Source of the DNA: Sphingobacterium allocomposti
GTDB taxonomy: Bacteria; Bacteroidota; Bacteroidia; Sphingobacteriales; Sphingobacteriaceae
Length of the DNA: 64,000 nt
NCBI RefSeq assembly: GCF_008124885.1
Contig: NZ_VNHX01000011.1
Location: 1-64,000 of the forward strand
Reading direction: 5' to 3'
In this document: positions 29,567 to 38,111 of the stretch, piece after piece
Layout: each line of letters begins with the position of its first letter
How positions within the stretch are numbered: the first letter of the stretch is position 1
Program-made: the position numbers and the translations under genes
The notes under the pieces: model-generated
What the model was told of the DNA's origin: nothing
Database searches by the model: none
What the model saw: the letters and a program-made list of their open reading frames with translations, nothing else

Positions 29567-30853
29567 CTACAGCCTTGAATCCGCTTTTTCTGCAATAACG
29601 CCTTTTACATCATAAATAACGGCATTATCTTTTTTCAAACTTTCTAAATCGATTGTCAAGAACTCCTTGTGCGCAACACCTAATACGACTGCGTCATACT
29701 TCGCTCCTTCTATCAGCCTATTATGACAGGCTAGTCCGTATTCATGATCTACTTCTGCTGGGCTCGCCCAAGGATCGTATGTCGTCACTTTCAGGCCATA
29801 GTCTTCCAGTGCTGCAATTACGTCTACTATCTTGGTATTCCGCACATCGGGGCAATTCTCCTTAAAGGTTACACCCAACATCAATACTTCAGCACCACTC
29901 ACATTGATCCCCTTTTTTATCATGCATTTCACCACCTGAGAAGCGACATATTCGCCCATAGAGTCATTCAAACGGCGACCGGCCAAAATAATTTCCGGAT
30001 GATACCCGTGTTCTTGGGCTTTTTGCGCTAAATAATAAGGATCCACACCAATACAGTGGCCACCTACTAGCCCCGGTTTAAACGGTAAAAAATTCCATTT
30101 TGTACCAGCCGCTTCCAGCACGGCGTGTGTATCAATGTCTAATATGTTAAATATTTTTGCTAGTTCGTTCACGAAAGCGATATTAATATCGCGCTGGGAA
30201 TTTTCAATCACCTTTGCCGCTTCCGCAACACGGATGGTAGGTGCTAAGTGGGTACCCGCGGAAATTACGGATTTGTATACTTCGTCCACCTCTTGACCGA
30301 TCTCGGGCGTGGAACCTGAAGTGACTTTTAGGATTTTCTCGACTGTATGCTCCTTATCACCCGGGTTGATACGTTCTGGCGAATATCCTGCGAAAAAGTC
30401 AACATTGAACTTTAACCCCGAAACTTTTTCCAGTACTGGAATACACTCCTCTTCCGTTACTCCAGGATACACCGTCGATTCGTAGACGACGATATCTCCT
30501 TTTTTCAACACTTTGCCTACAGTTTCTGAAGCTTTATACAAGGGTGTTAGATCAGGCCGATTATGCTTGTCTACCGGTGTAGGGACCGTCACTACATAAA
30601 AATTTGCCTCTTCGATATCCGCTAGCTGATTCGAACAATATAAACCAGTTGCAGATGTGGAAATTGGATTTTCCTTAACTAATACGCTCTGTAAAATCTC
30701 GTCTTCCACCTCTAGCGTCGAATCTTTTCCCGAACGGAGCTCGTCGATCCGCTTTTGATTAATATCAAAACCTATAACCGGATATTTTGTGGCAAATAAA
30801 CGAGCCAAAGGCAATCCGACATACCCTAAACCGATAACTGCTATTTTTTTCAT
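29567..30853 (-). CDS. wbpO: Nucleotide-sugar 6-dehydrogenase (WbpO/TviB-like)
   Basis: 428 aa. [18 protein letters not shown] is the NAD-binding loop, [21 protein letters not shown] the central domain, and [16 protein letters not shown] contains the catalytic Cys. The group oxidizes UDP-GlcNAc or UDP-GalNAc to the uronic acid. Next to the WbpP/TviC-like epimerase, UDP-N-acetylgalactosaminuronic acid is the best product guess. The 2-nt gap to rfbB indicates co-transcription. Confidence 0.87.
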   Translation of the reverse strand: MKKIAVIGLGYVGLPLARLFATKYPVIGFDINQKRIDELRSGKDSTLEVEDEILQSVLVKENPISTSATGLYCSNQLADIEEANFYVVTVPTPVDKHNRPDLTPLYKASETVGKVLKKGDIVVYESTVYPGVTEEECIPVLEKVSGLKFNVDFFAGYSPERINPGDKEHTVEKILKVTSGSTPEIGQEVDEVYKSVISAGTHLAPTIRVAEAAKVIENSQRDINIAFVNELAKIFNILDIDTHAVLEAAGTKWNFLPFKPGLVGGHCIGVDPYYLAQKAQEHGYHPEIILAGRRLNDSMGEYVASQVVKCMIKKGINVSGAEVLMLGVTFKENCPDVRNTKIVDVIAALEDYGLKVTTYDPWASPAEVDHEYGLACHNRLIEGAKYDAVVLGVAHKEFLTIDLESLKKDNAVIYDVKGVIAEKADSRL

Positions 30854-30931
30854 TTTGTTGATTTTCTAATTTTTGAAGAGCGAACAGGAATTTCTTTGCG
30901 ACCAATCCACGTCCAGCACATTTGGACGATG

Positions 30932-31900
30932 TTATTTTAAATTATCCCAATACCACTTTACCGCTTCTTGCAACCCTTCGCGGATCGCGTGCGTAGGTTC
31001 ATAGCCTAACAATTGACGTGCTTTGTCCACCGAAGCTAGCGAGTGGGGGATGTCACCCTGACGGTGGGGACCATGAATAACTTCGATTTTTGCAATTTCA
31101 GCATCGTATACCGTAAGGAATTCCTTTAGATAAGCAACCAGCTCGTTCAGCGTCGTACGATCGCCCACGGCTGTGTTATACACTGTATTAACCGCATCTG
31201 GATTTTCGGTCAACATGGCACGCTCATTCATCTGAATAACATTGTCTATATAGGTAAAATCACGTGAGTAGTCTCCGGATCCGTTAATCACCGGGCTCTC
31301 GTGGTTCATGAATTTTTTTACAAACAGGGGAATCACCGCAGCATAAGCTCCGTTTGGATCTTGACGACGGCCAAAGACGTTGAAATAACGCAAACCAATT
31401 GTTTCCAAACCGTATGTTTTCGAAAAGATCTCCGCGTAAAGCTCATTGACATACTTTGTAATGGCATACGGCGAAAGGGGTTTACCAATTTTATCTTCTA
31501 CTTTTGGCAAAGCTTCTGAATCGCCATAGGTGGACGAAGAAGCTGCGTAGATAAAACGTTTCACATTAGCATCGCGCGCAGCAACAAGCATATTCAAGAA
31601 CCCAGTTACGTTAACTTCATTCGATGTCTGGGGATCTTTAATAGAGCGGGGAACAGATCCTAATGCCGCTTGGTGCAATACATAGTCTACACCGTTTACA
31701 GCCTTTTCGCAATCGGTCATATTACGGATATCACCCTCTATTAATTCGAAGTTTGGATTTCCTTCATGTTGAGCGATATTATGCCGGTGTCCGGTGGCGA
31801 AATTGTCCAGCACAATGATCTGATGCCCTTTTTCCAAGAAATACTCCGTTAAATTGGAGCCTATAAATCCAGCTCCTCCTGTGATCAGTATCTTACTCAT
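30932..31900 (-). CDS. wbpP: UDP-GlcNAc 4-epimerase (WbpP/TviC-like)
   Basis: 322 aa extended SDR. ILITGGAGFIGSNLTEYFL is the NAD loop and SPYAITKYVNELYAEIF holds YxxxK. GSVPRSIKDPQTSNEVNVTG, with SVPRS, is typical of WbpP-group epimerases acting on N-acetylated UDP-hexoses. It converts UDP-GlcNAc to UDP-GalNAc (or the uronic acids) together with the adjacent dehydrogenase. The 78-nt gap to that gene holds no further ORF. Confidence 0.87.
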   Translation of the reverse strand: MSKILITGGAGFIGSNLTEYFLEKGHQIIVLDNFATGHRHNIAQHEGNPNFELIEGDIRNMTDCEKAVNGVDYVLHQAALGSVPRSIKDPQTSNEVNVTGFLNMLVAARDANVKRFIYAASSSTYGDSEALPKVEDKIGKPLSPYAITKYVNELYAEIFSKTYGLETIGLRYFNVFGRRQDPNGAYAAVIPLFVKKFMNHESPVINGSGDYSRDFTYIDNVIQMNERAMLTENPDAVNTVYNTAVGDRTTLNELVAYLKEFLTVYDAEIAKIEVIHGPHRQGDIPHSLASVDKARQLLGYEPTHAIREGLQEAVKWYWDNLK

Positions 31901-31916
31901 ATATATGTATGCTTAA

Positions 31917-32402
31917 CTATTTCTGCCCGTTGCCGTTCTTTTCGTTCTCTTTTTCGTAAACGATCTTCCGCAGCCCCGAACTCGAAAAACGGTGATCGCG
32001 GCTATTAAAATACAGCTCTATACCTTTTTCTTCGCAGTATTTGCGCCCGGTGAAGTCTTTGTCTTTATATTCCTCGCCGACTATACGTACATCTAATTTA
32101 AATGACCGAAGAATGTCTTCTAGATCTTGCTCAGTAGAATACGGGACAATTTCGTCAACATATTGGCAACCACGGAGCTGTATATATCGCTCAACGACCG
32201 TTTGGGTCGGTGCGTTCTTCTCTGGACGGTCTAATGTCGGATCCATCTGCAGTCCGCAGATCAGATAATCGCACTGACGCTTCGCCTCCGCCAGCATCAT
32301 AATATGTCCGGCATGCAATAAGTCAAACGTGGAAAAGGTAATACCAACACGGGGACCGGGGTTATAGTCCTCTCGTTTTCTCATCACTTTTTTTTCTTCC
32401 AT
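31917..32402 (-). CDS. Cytidylyltransferase-like protein (TagD/adenylyltransferase family)
   Basis: 161 aa. GITFSTFDLLHAGHIMMLAEAK contains the HxGH nucleotide-binding motif of the nucleotidyl-transferase superfamily, and SRDHRFSSSGLRK occupies the place of the ISTSxLR signature. It could activate glycerol-phosphate or another phosphate ester to a CDP derivative. The loop motif differs from classical TagD, so the substrate is open. Lies 16 nt upstream of wbpP. Confidence 0.82.
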   Translation of the reverse strand: MEEKKVMRKREDYNPGPRVGITFSTFDLLHAGHIMMLAEAKRQCDYLICGLQMDPTLDRPEKNAPTQTVVERYIQLRGCQYVDEIVPYSTEQDLEDILRSFKLDVRIVGEEYKDKDFTGRKYCEEKGIELYFNSRDHRFSSSGLRKIVYEKENEKNGNGQK

Positions 32403-32562
32403 ACTTTTTACTGATTTCCCTATCTTTTATTATATAGAATCACTCTACCGCACCATACCTATCATTTCTACAGTGCCCAGATCTGTCACTTTTTTGTTAT
32501 CAAATACGGCCGGCTCGCTCCGCTAAGTGCAATAAACATGCCAACCTAGGCATCGGAAGTTC

Positions 32563-33090
32563 CTAATCCTCCGTTGACGGAACGTGTTCCCGCTGGAAAA
32601 CCACGATGTATCCGCCCGCTTCCGGCTTTTCAAAGCTCAACAGAATACGCTTACCGATCAACGGCTCAGCCTTCAACGCGGCCTGCTGTAAATATTCCCT
32701 GTTTAACTTATCGCCCAGCACACATATCTCCAGCTGGTCGGCATCCAGCCCCTTGGCGTATGCGCCGATTAAAATGACCTCCTGCACATCTCCCGCCCGT
32801 TCTAAGACCTGATCCACCACTTTGTCAACCCCTAGGAACGACCGCACGAGACGTTGTACCGGGCTAAACAGCGGGTGTTTCGTGTTCGCTTGATATACTA
32901 CTTTTTTTTGTTTTTGCTTTTTCTCCAGAAACCCCGCTTCGGTGAGCTGGTTAAGTTCTTTCCTTATGGCATTGGTTGACTCATCGAACTCCTCGGCAAT
33001 ACCGCGCAGATAGCCTGTGTTGCCCGTTGATACGAAAAACTTGATTAACAGTTTAAGCCTTGTCTTCGATGTGATCAACGCATCTAACAT
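32563..33090 (-). CDS. Winged-helix regulator with nucleotidyltransferase-like domain
   Basis: 175 aa. Residues about 5-75 form an ArsR-like winged helix (LKLLIKFFVSTGNTGYLRGI, then ESTNAIRKELNQLTEAGFLE). The C-terminal part (VQEVILIGAYAKGLDADQLEICVLGDKLNREYL) resembles a degenerate minimal nucleotidyltransferase domain lacking the metal-binding Asp pair. It is the first gene of the large minus-strand polysaccharide locus and a good candidate for its transcriptional control. The 160 nt before the next gene contain no ORF. Confidence 0.8.
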   Translation of the reverse strand: MLDALITSKTRLKLLIKFFVSTGNTGYLRGIAEEFDESTNAIRKELNQLTEAGFLEKKQKQKKVVYQANTKHPLFSPVQRLVRSFLGVDKVVDQVLERAGDVQEVILIGAYAKGLDADQLEICVLGDKLNREYLQQAALKAEPLIGKRILLSFEKPEAGGYIVVFQREHVPSTED

Positions 33091-34323
33091 AGTTAATAGG
33101 ATTGAGTAACAAAAGTACTCGTAACAATTTAGATATGCAAATTAATTTTTTGTTATCGTTTTGATGGAAGTGAGAATTTAGATATTAGTAGTGAGATGTG
33201 AGTAGTGAGATGTGAGATATTAGAAGTGAGAAACTGGGGGTTAGAATAGTTAGATGGGTTAGAATGGTTAGACGACGCTCGTTGCTATTCAAAAACAACT
33301 TCACGACTTATAGCCATCTGCCATTAGCTATCCGCCATCTGCCATGAGATCGCTTCGTCGTCGTGCCTCCGCGCCAAGACGCGTCTTTGCGGTTTTTATT
33401 CGACCCCGTCAGGGTCGTGTCATTGGATACGTGGTTTTCTATTGAAATATGACCTCTACGAGGTCAATCTTCATAATAGTGAGATGTTAGATATTAGAAG
33501 TAAGATTTGAGTATTGAGATTTGAATAGTTGAGACGAAAGATCTTGATTGAGACGCAAGATCTTGCGTCTCAACAGCTTATTTAATTTTTACTTCTTCAA
33601 ACTTCACAATCAACGGCCTTACGATTCTCCCCTATCGCGAAGATATTCGACCCCTATGGAGTCGTGTAAATTCATGCACGGTTTCTATTGGGATATGACC
33701 TCTACGAGGTCAACCGTTGCGCTTAGGCACCACACCCTACAAATCCACGACCTCACGAATCAACAACTTTACGACTTTGCCGCTATGCCATAGCGAGGCA
33801 GCCTTGTGCCGGGGAAAGGACAGGCATTGGTTCGACTGCGTCAGCATTTCTAGTGATTGGTAGTTGGGAGTTAGGGGATAGATCGTGATTAGAGACTTCA
33901 CAATTAATTTCCAACTACCTTTTTAATTTTTACTTTTTAATTTTTACTTTTTAATTTTTACTTTTTCCGACCTTCCAAGTAAAACCCTGCCCCGGGTTGA
34001 GGGGCTATAAAGATGTGAGATGTGAGATATTAGAAGTGAGAAACTGGGGTTGGAGTTAGAAATCAGGGATTAGGTGTTAGATCTTAGCTTTACGAATCAG
34101 CAACTCAACGACTTTACAGCTTATAGCTATCTATCACTCATGTCCGACCCCGTCGGGGTCGCCTGATGTACGATTTTCTATCGCGATATGCCCCCCTACA
34201 GGGTCAATCTTTATGCTTCAGAACTGGCATTAAACGAGATTGGCGCATCAAAGAATTACAAGCCACGAATTTATCCCTTGAGATCGCTTCTACAAATACG
34301 CCCCCCTAGCGCCTTAGGGATCT
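33091..34323. repeat. Repeat-mosaic intergenic region
   Basis: About 80 nt of probable promoter DNA, then repeat mosaic. It has AGATGTG/AGAAGTG heptamers (33170-33230), TTAGAATGG-type nonamers (33240-33270), paired GACCCC/GACCTC hairpins at about 33392, 33450, 33646, 33696, 34143 and 34184, the 22-bp palindrome at 33550-33571, and a modular element at 33797-34005. A partial variant of the palindrome precedes it at about 33533. No gene seen. Confidence 0.83.
33797..34005 (+). repeat. Modular intergenic element, variant 1, copy 4
   Basis: Ends and T-rich middle as in the other variant 1 copies, with small differences (GCCTTGTGCCGGGGAAAGGA at the left; AAAACCCTGCCCCGGGTTGA at the right). The repeated TTTTTAATTTTTAC unit occurs three times instead of two. 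Confidence 0.78.
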
Positions 34324-34354
34324 AAAAAAGAGGCGCCCCTTTTCAGGGACACCT
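34324..34354 (-). terminator. Intrinsic terminator of the DUF6266-DUF5675 cassette
   Basis: Read on the minus strand: AGGTGTCCC, a six-base loop, GGGGCGCCT, then CTTTTTT. The stem has nine pairs including two G-U. It lies 22 nt after the last small gene. Confidence 0.75.
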
Positions 34355-34376
34355 ACATCGCTGCCACGACACGGCA

Positions 34377-34553
34377 TCATCGACGCCAACGCCGGTGCTT
34401 TCTATCTAGCAAGCGACTAACGATATAACTTACGGCTGCACCTATAGCTGCCACCACGGCCGTATCAATCAGAGTCGTCCAATCCAGAGTATTACCTAAC
34501 GAACAGAGCGTCCCCCCTAACGTACCAGAACGAACATTATTCAGCGGTTTCAT
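34377..34553 (-). CDS. Small holin-like membrane protein
   Basis: 58 aa from the ATG at 34553, preceded by a strong AAAGGAGG site on the minus strand. A GTG nine codons earlier is in frame but is not supported. One hydrophobic helix (DTAVVAAIGAAVSYIVSRLL) is followed by a strongly basic tail (DRKHRRWRR). This layout resembles small holins or spanin-like proteins, but no family is recognised. It overlaps the preceding gene by 17 nt. Confidence 0.6.
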   Translation of the reverse strand: MKPLNNVRSGTLGGTLCSLGNTLDWTTLIDTAVVAAIGAAVSYIVSRLLDRKHRRWRR

Positions 34554-34728
34554 GTTCCACCTCCTTTCGTTTTTCGGCACTATTTTCCTCTTTGTCTACG
34601 ACCATCCCTAATATCTCCAGGCTCACCGCCGCAAACTGTAGTACCCGCCGGACTTTACCCGGTAGCTTAATCGGAGCGAGCAGCACCACCTGCACCGCAT
34701 CGCCCATTTTTTTGATCACCTTATTCAT
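34537..34728 (-). CDS. Small hypothetical protein
   Basis: 63 aa, MNKVIKKMGDAVQVVLLAPI start, with a mildly hydrophobic centre (LQFAAVSLEILGMVV) and a charged tail (DKEENSAEKRKEVEHETAE). It starts 3 nt after the DUF5675 gene and contains the ribosome site of the next gene in its own end. Function unknown. Position in the cassette is the only clue. Confidence 0.6.
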   Translation of the reverse strand: MNKVIKKMGDAVQVVLLAPIKLPGKVRRVLQFAAVSLEILGMVVDKEENSAEKRKEVEHETAE

Positions 34729-34731
34729 TTT

Positions 34732-35154
34732 CTACTTGTTACGCTGATTGCTTATCAAAAGAAAGACATCTTCACCCATTTCCCACAAAGCGTACACCAG
34801 CGCCTTCAACTCGGAGAGCGCCCGTTGGCTCTGGACTCCGGTTCCTTCGCCGGTCAGCTGCGTCACGGGGGCTATACATCCTAAAAGGTCGCGCTTTGCA
34901 TCGTTTGCCGCGTGGATCAGGATCCCATCACGCCCCGGAACAAAAGGTAGCCCAATCTGTTCCCCGTGCCGAGGACATGTGATCTTTTTCAGCTGATAGC
35001 GCCCCTCTGGAATACAGCTGATCCGCCGTGAGTTGTTGCGATCGGGCAGTTCAATTGTATAGCAGACATGTCTGCCCTCGTATGTGAGCACACCATTAGT
35101 GCCCTGTTCCCCATAACAACGCCGGAGAACAAGTGTTGGTGAATTGTTCATCAT
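34732..35154 (-). CDS. DUF5675 family protein
   Basis: 140 aa (139 from the second Met). GVLTYEGRHVCYTIELPDRNN, CIPEGRYQLKKI and ILIHAANDAKRDLLGCIAP match the DUF5675 family, seen in phage-like and Bacteroidota cassettes. The conserved His and Cys in IHxAN...GCI suggest a possible catalytic site of the L,D-transpeptidase/peptidase kind, which is inference. No signal peptide. Followed by two tiny membrane-type genes, a lysis-cassette-like order. Confidence 0.75.
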   Translation of the reverse strand: MMNNSPTLVLRRCYGEQGTNGVLTYEGRHVCYTIELPDRNNSRRISCIPEGRYQLKKITCPRHGEQIGLPFVPGRDGILIHAANDAKRDLLGCIAPVTQLTGEGTGVQSQRALSELKALVYALWEMGEDVFLLISNQRNK

Positions 35155-35233
35155 GATATTTTGTGATTATGGTAATCGGATAATGACTAAAAATAGGGAA
35201 GCGAAGGGGCATCTCCCCCTTCGCCCCTTCCGT

Positions 35234-35875
35234 CTAGCTAAGGTTAATCTCAGCTAGGAAGTAGCTGTTTGACGTCTTCACGCCATCGCGGTGCCCTGCA
35301 AAGATCCATGCCACCAAGGTATCCCCGGAATAAGATGCAGGGAAATTCACTTCGAGGTGACCATCCTGTCGCTGACCCGACTCAAGAATGCTGAAAAACG
35401 CCTTCTGTTTATTATATATCAGCAGGATGACAGCGTCGTCGTCGAAAGCGTTGAACTTATTACTCCGTGGATCCCACGTCACGGCAACCTGTTGAGGTGA
35501 AGTCTCCTCCCACGTAGCACCCATCAAACCAGCCAGCGTTCCTCTTGATATCGCGACCGACGCGAAATCTGGTTCATAGTTTGGGTACGTCCCCACCAGC
35601 GCATGCTTGAGGAAATGCTGCAACGCACGATTATACCCCGTAGATCTGCCTTGCAGCATATCAGAAAACCCGAGGTTGAGCAGATCCTTGATCGGTGAAA
35701 GGAAACTTACGCCGAGCGCAAAGCGTGCCCGCTGCTCTAGTTGTTGTAACGACGCTTTCTTACCGCTGGGCCGTGACAAACTTCGCACATAATCGACTTC
35801 TCGCCAACGTGATCCGATAACATTACCTACCTTTCCGCTGTAGGCTCCATGAATACCCTTTAAAAATCTTGCCAT
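35234..35875 (-). CDS. DUF6266 family protein
   Basis: 213 aa. MARFLKGIHGAYSGKVGNVIGSRWR is the characteristic N-terminus of DUF6266 proteins of Sphingobacteria. The second half (VAVTWDPRSNKFNAFDDDAVILLIYNK, SYSGDTLVAWIFAGHRDG) reads like a beta-sandwich domain. No signal peptide. The function is not known to me. First gene of a small minus-strand cassette with DUF5675 and the two tiny genes. Confidence 0.78.
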   Translation of the reverse strand: MARFLKGIHGAYSGKVGNVIGSRWREVDYVRSLSRPSGKKASLQQLEQRARFALGVSFLSPIKDLLNLGFSDMLQGRSTGYNRALQHFLKHALVGTYPNYEPDFASVAISRGTLAGLMGATWEETSPQQVAVTWDPRSNKFNAFDDDAVILLIYNKQKAFFSILESGQRQDGHLEVNFPASYSGDTLVAWIFAGHRDGVKTSNSYFLAEINLS

Positions 35876-36338
35876 TGCTTTTTTTAATTTTAAAAGTTAA
35901 ACCATAGCGTGCATGCTCCGCTCTATTTAGTGATATCAAGAACGAAGCTAAGCGGCCGGGAATTAGAAAACGAACAATGATACAAGATGATACGACAAGA
36001 TACGGTATGCTATCCACCTGTGTCATCTCCCAAAAAAAGGTCGCTTGGAAAGCAAGGAGCCCCCAACCCGAGCTGCCATACGGTTGTAACTCAATTTACG
36101 GTCAGGAAGCAATATGCTGACTTTTTTGGCTCGGCGTCGGGCATTCTTCGAGACGGCTTCGATTCCGCTTCGGATGTTCTTCGGGACCGCTTCGACTGCG
36201 CTTCGGCAAGTTGTCGAAGCACAGTCGAACAGCAGTCGAACAGCAGTCGAAGATATCCCGAACACGTGTCGAAGGCGTGTCGAACAACAGTCGAACGCCT
36301 ATCGAAGAAATGCCGTCCGTTTGACGTGCTTTGCCAAC
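35876..36338. other. Intergenic region holding the 11-bp array
   Basis: 463 bp between the DUF6266 gene and the HTH gene. All six frames are partly open only because the 11-bp units at 36146-36312 lack stop codons. Nothing outside the array (35876-36145) looks coding. The first 80 nt are AT-rich and probably carry the DUF6266 promoter. Confidence 0.7.
36146..36312. repeat. 11-bp phased TTCG/CGAA array with central dyad
   Basis: Six CTTCG pentamers begin at 36146, 36157, 36168, 36179, 36190 and 36201. Nine TCGAA pentamers (one is CCGAA) begin at 36214, 36225, 36236, 36247, 36258, 36269, 36280, 36291 and 36302. The spacing is exactly 11 bp on each side. The two halves are reverse complements of each other at the motif level, with a dyad near 36210 and a local stem of about 15 pairs (TTCGACTGCGCTTCG against TCGAAGCACAGTCGAA). 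Confidence 0.9.
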
Positions 36339-36647
36339 CTAAATCCTCCCTCGTCGCTTACTTTCTTCCAGTTGCGCTTCTAAGTCTTCGAGATAGTAAT
36401 AGTGACGTTTTCCTAATTTCCGGGGAACGAGCCGCCCGGATCGCACAAAGCGATAATACGTCGCGTGCGATATACCGAGTATATCCATTACTTCGGTCAC
36501 CCCGTACAGCCGTTTACTATCTGTCGTAATATTTCCGGGCGGCGTCACCGCAACAGAAGGAGAACCGGGTACTCGGGATTGATTTTTACCTAACAAATCA
36601 ATGATACACGCCAACAATTCAGCAATTCGCTTTAATATTTCTAACAT
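36339..36647 (-). CDS. Excisionase/MerR-type helix-turn-helix protein
   Basis: 102 aa from the ATG at 36647. LYGVTEVMDILGISHATYYRFVRSGRLVPRKLGKRHYYYLEDLEAQL is a complete HTH_17-type DNA-binding domain in the C-terminal half. The N-terminal 45 residues are a hydrophobic helix (MLEILKRIAELLACIIDLLG) and a Pro-rich linker. Such proteins control mobile or integrated elements. No integrase is visible nearby. It may act on the adjacent 11-bp array, which is inference. Confidence 0.75.
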   Translation of the reverse strand: MLEILKRIAELLACIIDLLGKNQSRVPGSPSVAVTPPGNITTDSKRLYGVTEVMDILGISHATYYRFVRSGRLVPRKLGKRHYYYLEDLEAQLEESKRRGRI

Positions 36648-36733
36648 GATGCAGTATTTGCGGCACATACCGAAACCGGGAAAGCGAGGCCGCGATCCCT
36701 ACACACCGGGTTTATAAATGATAAATAGACTGG

Positions 36734-37819
36734 TCAATAGTGGAAACTGTCGTTCCACACGTTAAGATCCAAGTCCGGTCTATGTTCAAAATGCTGCGCT
36801 ACATTTTTTCTTAATCGTTTACTTACTGTCAAAAACTCAATAAGATCGGCCCTCTTCCATCCGGCCTTTTTCAGGAATGTTTGCTCTACCGTATGTTCTA
36901 CTACGAGATGATAGATAGAATCGGCTGCGTGGCTGATATAGTACATGTTGAGGTAAAATCCATCGCGGATCAGCACAAACCAGGGAGCAGCCGCCCAATG
37001 TGAAAGCTCACTTGAAGAAAATCGGACGGCGAGCTGGCTCCCGTCGATAAGGTAGGCGGTGGTGGCTCTGGCCGTAAACCGGAAAGCCAATATCTGGGCC
37101 GCCCAAAGCGTGCGCGTCTGAGGAGCCGGCAGCACCTTCTGTTCTGCGACATGCATCCGCGAGGGCACCTTGATCTTGATGACTCTGGCCTGTGACGCCA
37201 TCATATACAGCCCCCTCACCACACCTACTATGTAGACCGCAAAGCGGTGGAATAAGCGCACATACATCGACCACCCAGGGCGTAAATATATCATTCCAAT
37301 ATAGCCGATCAACGGAACCACAAAGAAAAAAATACCGGTTTTAAAATACCCGACCGTATACAAACTACGGCCGCCTTGTCGAAGGAGGAGCTCCAAAGCG
37401 GCACTGTTTATTGACACAACGGGAACAAAAGCGACGACAAAGTAGCAGGCAAAGCGACCGGCAGACGTTACCCGCTTCCGGTACCAGCCAAAAAACATAT
37501 CCTGCACGACGTAAACAATAGATATCCATAACATATAGCAGTTGAAAACCAGAACGGTGAGGCCAAGCAACAGGCGGAAATTGGGCTGGCTCCAATAGCG
37601 GTCAATTTCAAGGAAACGTTCGTTCGTTGTACAGAGATAAGCGGCAAAGACAAGCCCCAAAATGTTTCCAACAGTTACAGTTTTCATAATTATGCCAAGG
37701 TTTTTATGGTCAGTAAACAAACTGTCCAACCGATAGGCGGCTGACAGCATATATCTGCTAATATAACAAAAGGCGTTTAAAATGACAATATTTATACTAC
37801 AGTTAATGAAATAAAACAT
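36734..37819 (-). CDS. Polytopic membrane protein, unknown function
   Basis: 361 aa from the ATG at 37819, chosen because a GAGAGAGG site precedes it by eight bases. Longer in-frame starts exist. Five or six hydrophobic helices occupy residues 1 to about 210. The C-terminal 150 residues are soluble. The stretch AAPWFVLIRDGFYLNMYYI vaguely recalls the end of a LytTR DNA-binding domain, but the match is weak. No homologue is recognised. The end HFEHRPDLDLNVWNDSFHY is polar. Confidence 0.6.
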   Translation of the reverse strand: MFYFINCSINIVILNAFCYISRYMLSAAYRLDSLFTDHKNLGIIMKTVTVGNILGLVFAAYLCTTNERFLEIDRYWSQPNFRLLLGLTVLVFNCYMLWISIVYVVQDMFFGWYRKRVTSAGRFACYFVVAFVPVVSINSAALELLLRQGGRSLYTVGYFKTGIFFFVVPLIGYIGMIYLRPGWSMYVRLFHRFAVYIVGVVRGLYMMASQARVIKIKVPSRMHVAEQKVLPAPQTRTLWAAQILAFRFTARATTAYLIDGSQLAVRFSSSELSHWAAAPWFVLIRDGFYLNMYYISHAADSIYHLVVEHTVEQTFLKKAGWKRADLIEFLTVSKRLRKNVAQHFEHRPDLDLNVWNDSFHY

Positions 37820-38111
37820 TTTGCCAACCTCTCTCTTTGTCCCATGAGCTTTGTATTCCATCATTCGCGATTGGGAGTCTGCTTTGTTATTAGCCGGAAT
37901 TCGATTATTATCCGACGGATATATACATACCGTTATCGGAAAGAAAACCCGAATGATTTACACCTTTATAGAAATATATGCCTGCTATAGTTCGACGGGG
38001 TCGTATCCATTACAACACGTACACGCTATAAACATCGAACCTCCACGAGGTCATTTTTATCGAACTCCTACAACTTCACGAGCTATTACTTTTCCACATC
38101 GCGGTACACTT
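37820..38111. other. Divergent intergenic region with a GACC hairpin repeat
   Basis: About 290 bp between the minus-strand membrane-protein gene and the plus-strand gene at 38112. It contains fragments of the dispersed hairpin family (TTCGACGGGGTCGTAT at about 37997; CCACGAGGTC at about 38042). This is the reason I do not extend the downstream gene to the earlier in-frame ATG at 37851. Confidence 0.6.

Noticed and set aside
35987-36529. 180-codon plus-strand frame and several minus-strand frames across 36023-36290
   Set aside because: The 11-bp units contain no stop in any frame, so long open frames arise automatically. The plus-strand frame also crosses the HTH gene antisense.
37851-38111. 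Upstream 87-codon extension of the gene at 38112
   Set aside because: The extension covers dispersed hairpin repeats typical of non-coding gaps and overlaps the start of the minus-strand membrane-protein gene.
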